Source: Sweltsa coloradensis
Taxonomy: Eukaryota; Arthropoda; Insecta; Plecoptera; Chloroperlidae
DNA: 64,000 bases
Assembly (NCBI GenBank): GCA_024449915.1
Contig: JAMZAV010000297.1
Span: 496,001-560,000 of the forward strand
Reading direction: 5' to 3'
Shown here: in pieces, positions 24,375-33,311 of the stretch
Layout of the letters: every line of letters begins with the position of its first letter
How positions within the stretch are numbered: the stretch's first letter is position 1
Made by a program: the position numbers and the translations under genes
The notes under the pieces: generated by a model
Seen by the model: the letters and a program-made list of their open reading frames with translations, nothing else
Database searches by the model: none
Told to the model about the DNA's origin: nothing

Positions 24375-25910
24375 TGTAACGAACTGGCCGCACTGAGAGT
24401 GAAACAGCCTTCGTTAGGGTTCAAATATTTACTTACTTACGTGTTTTCGCCTCCACCAGAACTAGGGTTTTAGATGGGGTAGTTCAGCCCATGTAGATCG
24501 CTATCGCTTTGCATTGAGAGGTTCGGTCACTTTAACAATAGAGGTCCTAACCTCACTGAATTTTATAGGAGATGACTCATTAAAGGATGAAAGCAATGTG
24601 CAAACATTTTCAAATCAAACTGCTTTTACAATTTATTATTTTATAACACATGAGACACATGATTTAAGATTTATGATCTTATGATTAATTACAAAGCATT
24701 AAACAATTCATTCATGATTCTGGTTCGGTACTTCGTTCTGATTCACAGGTTATTAAACGGCATTATCATTTAGACATAAGTCCTCAATAAACTTTAAGTT
24801 ATATAATTCTTTATGGCACATGTCGGCAAGTTAAGTCACTATCGTACATTTATACGGAGACCGGATTTCTACATTATGAACACTGGTGAAACATCTAACT
24901 CTAAAACACTAACACTTTATACAATACAAATGAACATGAGTTTGTTCGCTTACCAGAATCTCCTTTTTGGGATTAATTGACTTTACTGCTTACTCTTGGC
25001 TTCTCCTGACTTCTACTTCTGACTTCTTCTACTTCTCTGCTCCTTCTCGATCTGCTCTGACTTGACTGAAGGTCCTACAGGCCTATTTATGTGCAGCCAT
25101 TTTTGTGTGGGCGCACAACTCTAGTTCTGATTGTACCAACTTGGCGCCTCCCAAAATGTGAATTGACCAATTAAATATTTAAGACTACTTGGCTTAACCA
25201 GAAGAGCCATGATGGTTCTGATTCTTACTGTGCCTATTGGTGGTTTGTTTCCCCCTCTATTTCCAAAAGGCGTATGTCACAGTCCAGACTCTGGGTGAAA
25301 TAATGTGTGGGTGAAATAATGTGTGGGTGAAATAATGTGTGGGTTTCCTAGAATCTGAGTTGCGTCCGGTCTTGTGGGGCTAAGAATTGGCACATTCATC
25401 CGGCAGCTGCATCCGGAGGTGATAAGGTCACCGCCAAGATTGCGTTAGTTACTAATTATTTCAAGGAAATAATTATAACCAAATCAGAATGGCCACCCAC
25501 GAGATAAAATGTGTCCGGTTGAGTTTGATAAATCTGCAAACTAATTTGATAAACCCACATGTGAAAGGAAGTGTTAATGGTGAACCGACAATTTTAATCA
25601 TGACTTCCAGGATGTCACTAAGATTATTTATAATAAATGGAACGCTGTGGTTTTCCGATAGATTGTAGGCAACCAAGTTATCACAATTCACAGGAACTCC
25701 ATCCTGACTAATTAATGTATAATCTCGTCTAACAGGAAGCAGGGTTTCCGGTTGATTGCAAGAAATAATACTTGCCAGCCAAATGCTGCTCCACTAGCTT
25801 CTGTGTGATGAAATTATGCTTTTAAAATATTAGAATACTGAAATGAAAAATATAATAAAATGTGTATGTATTTGGGGTATGTAAGGGGTGTAATTAACCT
25901 GTTTGTTACA
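24375..25910 (-). repeat. 3' LTR of the retroelement
   Basis: The 1536-bp repeat has perfect 6-bp inverted termini (TGTAAC...GTTACA on plus). It sits directly next to the polypurine tract on one side and the ATAT target duplication on the other. Three tandem 16-bp units lie at about 25297-25345, and a TATAAAAT motif is on the element strand at 24560-24567. The small differences from the 5' LTR are scattered substitutions and 1-2 bp indels. Confidence 0.95.
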
Positions 25911-25913
25911 CAA

Positions 25914-25923
25914 CTCCCCCCCC
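25914..25923 (-). promoter_or_regulatory. 3' polypurine tract
   Basis: On the element strand a run of eight G followed by AG lies four bases before the 3' LTR. This is the expected place and composition for the RNase H-resistant primer of plus-strand DNA synthesis. Confidence 0.75.
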
Positions 25924-26762
25924 AAAACTAGCGCATCCACCTGGAGGCGTAAACCTAACATACTGGTAATTGGAACTTTCAAAAATATAAAAATTATTAA
26001 TAAAAACATAAAAATTACTTCATAACATAATCTTATACCGTACCAAACCAAGAACCATAATGACATTATTACTTAATTAACATCTTCATGTGTATAAGCA
26101 TTCACTTAGAAAAAGTATTGTTTACAATAATTCATATTAATTACATTATTGAATGCATTATTCAACTATAACATTACGATAATTCATATTAATTACATTA
26201 TTGAATGCATTATTCAAATATAACATAAGTATCAAGAATGCAAAGAATCTGTGAGTATACAAAGAAAAGTTTACTAGATTATTATAACAATAAATAGTAT
26301 TAAATTTTTAAAATTAATATTAAACCTCACAATTTCCTGTCATTCTGATAGTTGAATAATCTGAAAGAAAAGGAAAATTAGTAACATGCATTTTAAAAAA
26401 TGAAAAATGAATGACCAAAAATACAAATTTTGATCTTCAAAAATCAAAAGTAAAATTAAAAGTACAAGAACTTGTATACATAATTAGTAAAATTAGTTAC
26501 AAACATACATACATGTCTGAAAAAATGAATGAATAAAATTACAAGTTTTGATCTCTTATAAATTAAAAAATGTAAGAAATGTATATTTATTTATAGTGAA
26601 ACGTTTCATCCGCGCACACAGAACAAAAGATATACGGCCTTCGGCCAAACTTACGTGGAATGTTATTGGTCTTGAATGTCTTTAAAGTTCATAAAATCAT
26701 AATGTATTTAAATGTACTTATAAATGTCACCTTTTTAACTTAAACTTAAACTTTTATTTACT
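25924..26762 (-). other. 3' untranslated region of the retroelement
   Basis: AT-rich and without a supported gene. It contains a tandem duplication of about 51 bp (26127-26226; unit ATAATTCATATTAATTACAT...) and a looser ~140-bp repetition at 26390-26575. I see no further protein signal before the polypurine tract. Confidence 0.6.
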
Positions 26763-28016
26763 TTAGGGATTTCTTGAATTTCTGCGGAACTGGCATGTAT
26801 CACATTCACAGTTGGGTTCGTATTGGGGTGTGATGAAGTTGTTGTTTGTAAACGCGTCGTATGGGGGTGTGATGAATTCGTTGTTTGCAAACTCTTCGAT
26901 TAATTGTTGTTGCCCCTCCTCGTCGGTGTCGTACGGGAGTGCGGTGAAGTCAGTGTCCGCAAACGCCTCCCTAAGTTGCCGTTGGACTGCCACGGCGGCC
27001 TCCGTGGAGAGACCCCCATTTGACAATAGGTCCGGCGATGAAGTAAGCATTTCTGGTTCAGGGGTCGTGATCATATCTAACAGGTATGGCATTAGGTCTG
27101 CATCGTCGAGAGGTGGTGTTTCGTCCAACCTCAGAAAAGGGATGGTCTCTGCTTCTGAGTTGGACTCAGAGGTCCTCCTCTCTCTCTTTATGTCTGTAGT
27201 TGTCTGCGGTACCTGCAATTCCTGCAGTTGTGGCGGCGGCGTCGGTGGTGGTGGTGTTGGAGTGGTCCTCAACCTGGGATCCCTAGGTGCACCCCAGGAT
27301 GTACCGGGTTGCGGACTTTCCATTCCATAGGAGATACGGCGCGGCGGCCTCCACGCGTCCGGGTCAACCATCCGCTTTGGCTGCAGTGGTAGTCTTGGTA
27401 GTCTGGGGTTCCTTAGGCTAGGTCTGGGAGTTGTTGAAAGGGTATGCATTGGTCTTCGAGGTGTTAGGTTTAGGGGGTTTGGTCTAGGTGAGGTTGGGAA
27501 TGTGGGGTTTGGTCGCCCCAGATATAGATGGGGGTACCTTATCCAGTCGGGGTTTATGTAGGTCGGTGATCTGGAGGAAAACGGATAGTCGTTCGGGATT
27601 GGTGTAATTGGTGGTGGTGGTCTAGATGGGACATAATCTGGGATGGGATAGGGGGACATACTTGTTCCAGGCCTCGTATTCGGCGGGAACCCCTGACTCC
27701 AGGCGGTGGTGACAGCTGGGTCTGGTGTCGGTTGCCATTGGCTAGGATCCGGCACGGCGCAAGGCGGAGGTGGTGTTCCCCACTGTGGAGGGTCCGGCAT
27801 GAAGGCGTGTTGGCCCCGTACTGCCGTGTATTGCACGGACCAGCTCCATGTGGACAGGGTGTGTGGCGCGTTGGTTAGGCCTCGACTCTGTCGCGCCCAC
27901 TCGATAATGGTACGGGCGTCGGCCGGCCGTTGATTGCGACGCGCCTCGATTACCTCGCGCGCGTCCCCTGGCCTACGGCTCTCCTCCTCGTAGTTTTCTT
28001 CATAATTGTTATTCAT
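26763..28016 (-). CDS. Proline-rich accessory protein of the retroelement, unknown function
   Basis: A 417-residue frame starting 99 nt after env2. I do not recognise a family. An N-terminal 15-residue repeat (R-P-x-D-A-R at 15-20 and 30-35) is followed by ~60-270, very rich in proline. An acidic, hydrophobic stretch (~290-335) resembles activation-domain composition. Three C-terminal repeats of F-x-[ND]-x2-F-[IT]-x3-Y-[DE] lie at 352-363, 376-387 and 389-400, and a C-x-C-x2-C ends at 408. One repeat contains PPYD, resembling a late-domain PPxY but lacking a defined partner. The DNA is markedly richer in G+C than env2. An antisense frame at 26812-27330 is a shadow of this composition. It could be a structural, budding or regulatory protein. 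Confidence 0.7.
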   Translation of the reverse strand: MNNNYEENYEEESRRPGDAREVIEARRNQRPADARTIIEWARQSRGLTNAPHTLSTWSWSVQYTAVRGQHAFMPDPPQWGTPPPPCAVPDPSQWQPTPDPAVTTAWSQGFPPNTRPGTSMSPYPIPDYVPSRPPPPITPIPNDYPFSSRSPTYINPDWIRYPHLYLGRPNPTFPTSPRPNPLNLTPRRPMHTLSTTPRPSLRNPRLPRLPLQPKRMVDPDAWRPPRRISYGMESPQPGTSWGAPRDPRLRTTPTPPPPTPPPQLQELQVPQTTTDIKRERRTSESNSEAETIPFLRLDETPPLDDADLMPYLLDMITTPEPEMLTSSPDLLSNGGLSTEAAVAVQRQLREAFADTDFTALPYDTDEEGQQQLIEEFANNEFITPPYDAFTNNNFITPQYEPNCECDTCQFRRNSRNP

Positions 28017-28115
28017 TTTCTATTAACATGAACATCAAATTACTTACAACATTCCATATTCCCAGGTATTTCCTACTTAGCAGTTTAATTTCCCCATTTG
28101 CTTTATTTTCTTCAC

Positions 28116-30062
28116 TCACAGTGTAAGATTAATATTTCTCGCTTCATCATAAATTTGGTTTATAAGATTCCCCTGACTTGTGACATGTGAACTTATAGAA
28201 TAGGTATATCCATCTGCGTCTTCCGTAAAAGTTGCAGATGGCTGGATTGAAATTAGTGGCAATTCGTTTATTTGCATGTAATGTTGATTGTTAGCTCCCA
28301 GTCCAGAGCAAGGTTCTAGATTTATTGACTCTAGGTTATTAGATATAAGATGGGGTATTGGTGGAGCTAATGGTAGCTCTCTCACTTCCCTATGAAAATG
28401 ATTTCGAGGTAATGACAACTCACTTCTGGGTCTACGGTAAGTCCGTAATGAGGAACTTAAAGTTCCTTCCAGATTATTTGTCCTTGCATTTAACTTAGGT
28501 AATTCATTAAGTAAAATTGTAGGTGCTTTCCATTTCTTCCATCCTTTTCCTATCCACCAATATAATATCCCTTGACTGATAATTATTATAAAAATAAATG
28601 TTCCACTTATGCCATAAAATAAGTCTGATGTCCTCTGGTCATCATTGTTACTTGATTCTAATCGTTCTGGATTTATTTTGGGCTCTATCCATTTTCTAAC
28701 CATTTTACTATTGTAAAATCTATCTGAATTTATTGTGTTATTTTGCACAGTTATTTGGTGGTCAATCCAATGCCCAAGTGTGATTTGGTACATTGATAAT
28801 TCAAGTTTTTCATCTTCTTTATTGAATGGTACTGGCCATTCTTGAAAGGGGGTTTCATTAATCCCAATTCTAATTGAACAATAACAACATGGTATTTGTG
28901 CATACACTGCGGTAAATGATTCAGTTTCTTTTATCTCTAGTTTTCTATTCCCGGAACAGGTTATTTTTATTGATTGTGACTTTATAAGAAAAATAACTTC
29001 TGTTCGCGATAATGGGTAAATCTTTACCGATTCTAATTGATCCACACATGTTATTGGACAATTGTACCTTAGTGCGGCTAATGAGCCTCCACTACTGATG
29101 AAATTTACACAGGCTTTGATAAAATTATTTTCAAAGTCTAAGTTTTTTATTAGGCATAAGTTTCTTGTTTTTGATTTACAATCCAGTTGTTTAACATCTA
29201 GTATGTGTGCATCTTTATTCCGTAACATAACAATTCTATTGTCCTGTGGCGTTTTCACTAAGCATATTTGATCAAAGTAATTTACTGGAATCGTCTCAAA
29301 TTCCATTACCTGTCTAAAAGCTGGTTCTAAATTAACCACAGGTATAAACAGTTTAATTATAACTGTATTCTTTGAGTAAATACATTTGATTAAAGGTAGA
29401 GCATAATAGGTTGATAATGAAGTAGCGTTTATCGCCAGATTATAACCATTTAGGGCCATTTGCTGTATATTTGTGCGTAACCATTGACGCAAGGTGTCAG
29501 GAGACATTATGTTTGGATGCAAAGTATTTGCTAAGCAATTTTGATAGATAACGTCCAGTTTTCTGACGTCCATCATTAACGATAGGGGATGTTCATAAGC
29601 CGTTTGACTTAAAATGTTACTCCAATCAATTACCTGCCATGGGTACTTTTCATCTATCCCAGGTGCTTGGTAATTTGATAAGGTATGCCCCAAGGTTTGG
29701 CTATTTAAATTGGATAAACCTGCTTTATAAAGGTTTATTTCGCTAATAGAATCTCCTTGATCATCTGATTGGGTATGAGAGGTTTGAGACTCTCTTAACC
29801 AATTAAAACCTAGCTCTGACACGACTGGTTCCACTTGGCTTGCTACTTTATTATTCCCTAGTACTCCATGTTCCCCAAAAGTGGTGGGCAACTTAATCTT
29901 AATTAATATGGGTACTGCATTGTCATATGCAATTACATCAGGTACACTCTTTAGAGTGACCCCTGTAGATATTTTAATATTTTCACCTTTTATCACATTA
30001 GAAAGATGAGTATAACTATGTATATAGGCCGGTATAGCCAAATTCTTATTGATTGACATCAT
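28116..30062 (-). CDS. Second Env-like membrane glycoprotein (env2), lacking cleavage and fusion region
   Basis: A 648-residue protein that appears paralogous to Env1. Residues 34-51 align with Env1 33-50 (G-V-x2-K-x2-P ... Y ... P). C176 with its context matches Env1 C243. The block C295-x7-C303, C318-x16-C335-x3-C339, C369, C392/C393/C395 has the same order as Env1, with identical x7, x16 and x3 spacing. One membrane segment lies at ~483-505, followed by a ~143-residue tail. Compared with Env1, about 67 residues are missing between these landmarks, removing the furin site, fusion peptide and much of the coiled coil. No signal peptide is evident in the first 33 residues. An in-frame TGA lies six bases upstream of the ATG, so a leader would have to come by splicing, perhaps at ATCTACAG near 29963. 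The function is unknown. Confidence 0.85.
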   Translation of the reverse strand: MMSINKNLAIPAYIHSYTHLSNVIKGENIKISTGVTLKSVPDVIAYDNAVPILIKIKLPTTFGEHGVLGNNKVASQVEPVVSELGFNWLRESQTSHTQSDDQGDSISEINLYKAGLSNLNSQTLGHTLSNYQAPGIDEKYPWQVIDWSNILSQTAYEHPLSLMMDVRKLDVIYQNCLANTLHPNIMSPDTLRQWLRTNIQQMALNGYNLAINATSLSTYYALPLIKCIYSKNTVIIKLFIPVVNLEPAFRQVMEFETIPVNYFDQICLVKTPQDNRIVMLRNKDAHILDVKQLDCKSKTRNLCLIKNLDFENNFIKACVNFISSGGSLAALRYNCPITCVDQLESVKIYPLSRTEVIFLIKSQSIKITCSGNRKLEIKETESFTAVYAQIPCCYCSIRIGINETPFQEWPVPFNKEDEKLELSMYQITLGHWIDHQITVQNNTINSDRFYNSKMVRKWIEPKINPERLESSNNDDQRTSDLFYGISGTFIFIIIISQGILYWWIGKGWKKWKAPTILLNELPKLNARTNNLEGTLSSSLRTYRRPRSELSLPRNHFHREVRELPLAPPIPHLISNNLESINLEPCSGLGANNQHYMQINELPLISIQPSATFTEDADGYTYSISSHVTSQGNLINQIYDEARNINLTL

Positions 30063-31058
30063 AAGTCAGATTCTGGTAATGACATGCCGATATTTCTCAA
30101 AAGCTTTGTGAAAAAGTATTTAATGTAAATTACAACTTTGTATTCCCCTGTTCCTCTACAATGGTTTTGATTTACCAAACTCTCACTTGTGTGGATATTT
30201 AAAAATCTCCTAGTCTCGTATAAAATTGATATGGTATGTAAAGAGAAGGTTCTTTTTTACAATTTGTTTGTAAAACGTAATAGTAAACGTAAAATGTAAT
30301 AGTTTGCTCCTAATAGTGTACACTATTCTGCTCTAAGTTTTTTCAGGAAAAACAAAGTGCGAGGCAGATCACGACTGTCAAGTTGGTTCAACCTGGTCGC
30401 CGTGTTAGTGGCAGTGTTTTGCGTGCCTTGTGGATAGACTCGCCAGAATAGGCTACTACAAGTGTTTCCCTGCTCTCGAAGGTGGCACTAGTCTTAAAAC
30501 AATTGAAAGAACTGCTCACAATCCAATACCTCAGTTTAATGTGTGCGTTGATACGCTTATGAGGGTCCTTCTCACATAACCATACTTTTAAATTTAATTA
30601 AAAGAAGATTGGAGGGCTGAGATCAAAGCCATCGATGTCTCGTGACGACAGATATTCTGCGATTAAGAAACTGAGAGCCATTTTGTCACTATTTCTCGGG
30701 ACGACCGATACTCGGCCATTAAAAACTGAGAGCCATGTTAGCAGCAACTTATTATTTCAATTTAAGTTATTCTTTTCAATAATGATGATCTATTCATGGA
30801 ACAGCTTGGGGTTGTGGTTAAGAACTAATCTCAATTGGGGTCATTGGTCATTTCAGATAACGGGACCCTATAGTTATTTCATTTAATTAATCTTCAAGTT
30901 GGCTTATAACTTGTTATACTCTTTTAAAAATATTTGGCCTTTTAAGAGGCAAGCGTCTGTCCCCTTGGGTTCAATAACTCAAACTTCATGATCTTTATCA
31001 TTCCATTTGTTTTCTTTTGACCCTACTTAACATTAATACATATTTGTATTTATAATAT

Positions 31059-31247
31059 GAACTTGAACATGATAATGTGCTATATGGCACTAGTTCTCTC
31101 AAGTTCCTTGTTTGAAAACAAACTTCGTGACCTTATTACAGAAAGTCAGTTCGCCTGTCTTCAATAAGTGTAATAGATCATGTGATCTATTATTTATTTG
31201 AATTTGCTTATGATAACGTGCTCTAGGGCACAAATTCATTCAAATTC
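31059..31247. repeat. Hairpin family 3: two units with nested GTGC/GCAC stem, plus a 10-bp palindrome
   Basis: Unit 1 (31059-31106) has outer stem GAACTTGA/TCAAGTTC and inner GTGC-6 nt-GCAC. Unit 2 (31200-31247) has outer GAATTTG/CAAATTC and the same inner stem, again with a 6-nt loop. The C-G to T-A change in the outer stem is compensated. Between them, 31171-31192 is a perfect hairpin with a 10-bp stem and 2-nt loop (TAATAGATCA/TGATCTATTA). Confidence 0.7.
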
Positions 31248-31904
31248 TTGGTCAACAATATTTTTCGATTTAGTTCATTATTAGTAACTGTTTCTGAAGA
31301 ATAAAGTTTCCTTTCTTATACTGTCAATGCTACCGTACAGTGACAGATTTTTAAACAATTACAATAAGTACCTGTACTCATTTGTTGTACTTCACAGTAA
31401 TTATTGTTTTGTTATTTAATCTTTGACTATGGCAAGTTTTATTTTGTCCTATATCTCAATCTGAAGGACATCAAAAAGTGCATTAACACTTGATGGACTT
31501 TGCTGTCATTTTGTTAGTAGTAACATCGAACTGTTATCATTTGTTGTTTAATCAACGTGCATGAGTAATAAAACTCTTTACTTTCCGCGTTCAAATTATT
31601 CTTTGAAACTATAGGAAAAACACAAAGCAATGGATGTTTTTTATGAGGCATGCAACACCTCTCTCTGTATCTCAGATACTTATCTTACTTTATTTCAAGT
31701 ATTCGTATTTTATTTACTTTACCGTTATTTATTAACGTCCATCCAATTCAAATTCAAAGTGCTTTGGTTAATAAGGATTTTGTTCCTTTTCTCTATTATT
31801 GTTCCTAGTTTACCGGTCAAGTTCACATGTGTAGGGACTTGGGATTGACCCCAATTTTCACGTGACTTTAAAATTGAGTAAACTTTGACATTCTCATATT
31901 GAGT

Positions 31905-32128
31905 GATTTACGATCTTGGCTATTTACCATGATTTAAGCATACGTAAATCTTAATTTTGAGTAGTATACGATCTTGGCTAACTTAAAGCATACGTATTTT
32001 TCATTCACCTATTGAGTGATCTATGATTATGGCTACTTTTAGCATACATAGACTATTATCAAACTCATTAAAGTGTATTGTGCCTATGTGGAGTGATCTA
32101 TGATTATGGCTATATTAAGCATACATAG
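31905..32128. repeat. Hairpin family 2: four GAGT...TGGCTA...AGCATA units
   Basis: Units at 31905-31950, 31966-31997, 32021-32051 and 32098-32128 each begin shortly after a GAGT motif. Outer stems are GATTTACG/CGTAAATC, ATACG/CGTAT, CTATG/CATAG and CTATG/CATAG. A near-complementary inner pair (TGGCT/AGCAT) is kept in all. Stem bases differ between units in a compensated way, while the loop motif stays similar. Confidence 0.7.
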
Positions 32129-32780
32129 ACTATTATCAAACTCCTTAAAGTGTTTTTTCAAGTTATATTTTAAGATTTACTTCTTGTGAAAGCAATTGCT
32201 CCTGATTTCATTAATCTGAGAGCGAGGTCATCAATGCAATGTTCCTCATACTTTGACCGAAGAAGATTACTTTAAATTAAACTTAAAGAAGATTAACAAG
32301 TTATATTTCTAAGACTTATTTTTTGTGAAAGTTGTTTCTCATGATTTCATTAATCTTTGAGTGAGGTCATTTTACAATGTTTCTCTCAACTTTGACTCAA
32401 AAAATGTAACTGTAAATTTATAACTTTATTTAATGCAAATGTTTCTTATCTGTTGTTGATTCACTTACAATACCTGGCCTCTGACGTCGAGGGAATTTAT
32501 TTGGGAGTTCATCTTTTCTGGTTGATCAGACCTTTTGTGAAAAAGACAAAAACCCGAAGTTACCTTCTAGGTCATTCTGCACTGGATGTTCTCGAAGACT
32601 GAATACTTGAACAACTTAAACAATAGCATTATTAATTTCGTTTCTTTTCAAGGTGTTTGTGATAAAGAGTAGCTAATTCTTTTTTAATTCACAGTCCAAG
32701 AAAAGTTTAGGTGCGACCACATGGTCGTGGCACACATACAGGCACTTTAATTCATGGATTCAAGTTAAACTTGAGTGATT

Positions 32781-32930
32781 GCCTTATAACTTTATTAAGT
32801 TCAGGGAAGGCTTTTTTACCGCTATGGGACTGCTGCAATCTACCTTTTAACTCTTTGAGTTCAGGGAAGGCCTGATTGAGGAATTTTAGGATTAATTAAT
32901 TACCTTTTAACTAAAATAGTTCAGGGAAGG
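32781..32930. repeat. Hairpin family 1: three CCTT-AACTN...NAGTT-CAGGG-AAGG units
   Basis: Three units (32781-32811, 32843-32870, 32903-32930) spaced about 60 bp share an outer CCTT/AAGG stem and a constant CAGGG on one side. The inner stem is AACTT/AAGTT in unit 1, AACTC/GAGTT in unit 2 and AACTA/TAGTT in unit 3. The closing pair is T-A, C-G and A-T in turn, so it covaries perfectly. The sequence between units is not conserved. Confidence 0.75.
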
Positions 32931-33311
32931 CTTATTAAAGTCCTAACTTCTCTTAAGTTCATCGTCATGAATTTAGAGGTACACCATATCCATCAAATAT
33001 TTGATTGGCCTATGGGAATGTTTTATTACCTAACAGACTGCCTACCTACCTAATCGCTTGGTCAGAACGTAATTAGAGTATGCACTGCTAGTATCCTAAT
33101 TTTCACAGGTGTTTATTTCAAATACTAATTGTTTTACATGCAACTAGTATGAACTGGGTGATGCCTCTTTGTTATTATAGATTTCTGATTATCTATGAGA
33201 GTGCATCTACCAAAAATTCGCAATTTACTTTATCAATTGCTAGTCAACCGGTATTCATCTCCTGATCTGGCGGTGTCTAATCTTGTAAAATCATAAGTAT
33301 ATTTCACATAT

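Larger units (their letters stand above)
30063..33311 (-). other. 3.2-kb structured spacer between env1 and env2
   Basis: No long ORF is visible on the element strand. The region is AT-rich and carries several unrelated families of short tandem hairpins (annotated separately) plus two longer direct repeats: about 50 bp at 30643-30686/30693-30737 and about 100 bp at 32158-32258/32298-32398. Members of a hairpin family differ by paired changes that keep the stem. The position suggests RNA-level roles such as export, splicing or translation of env2, but the strand of action is not settled. Confidence 0.6.

Noticed and set aside
26812..27330. 172-codon plus-strand frame
   Set aside because: Antisense shadow of the proline-rich ORF; cysteine/glycine/serine-rich from reading proline codons in reverse.
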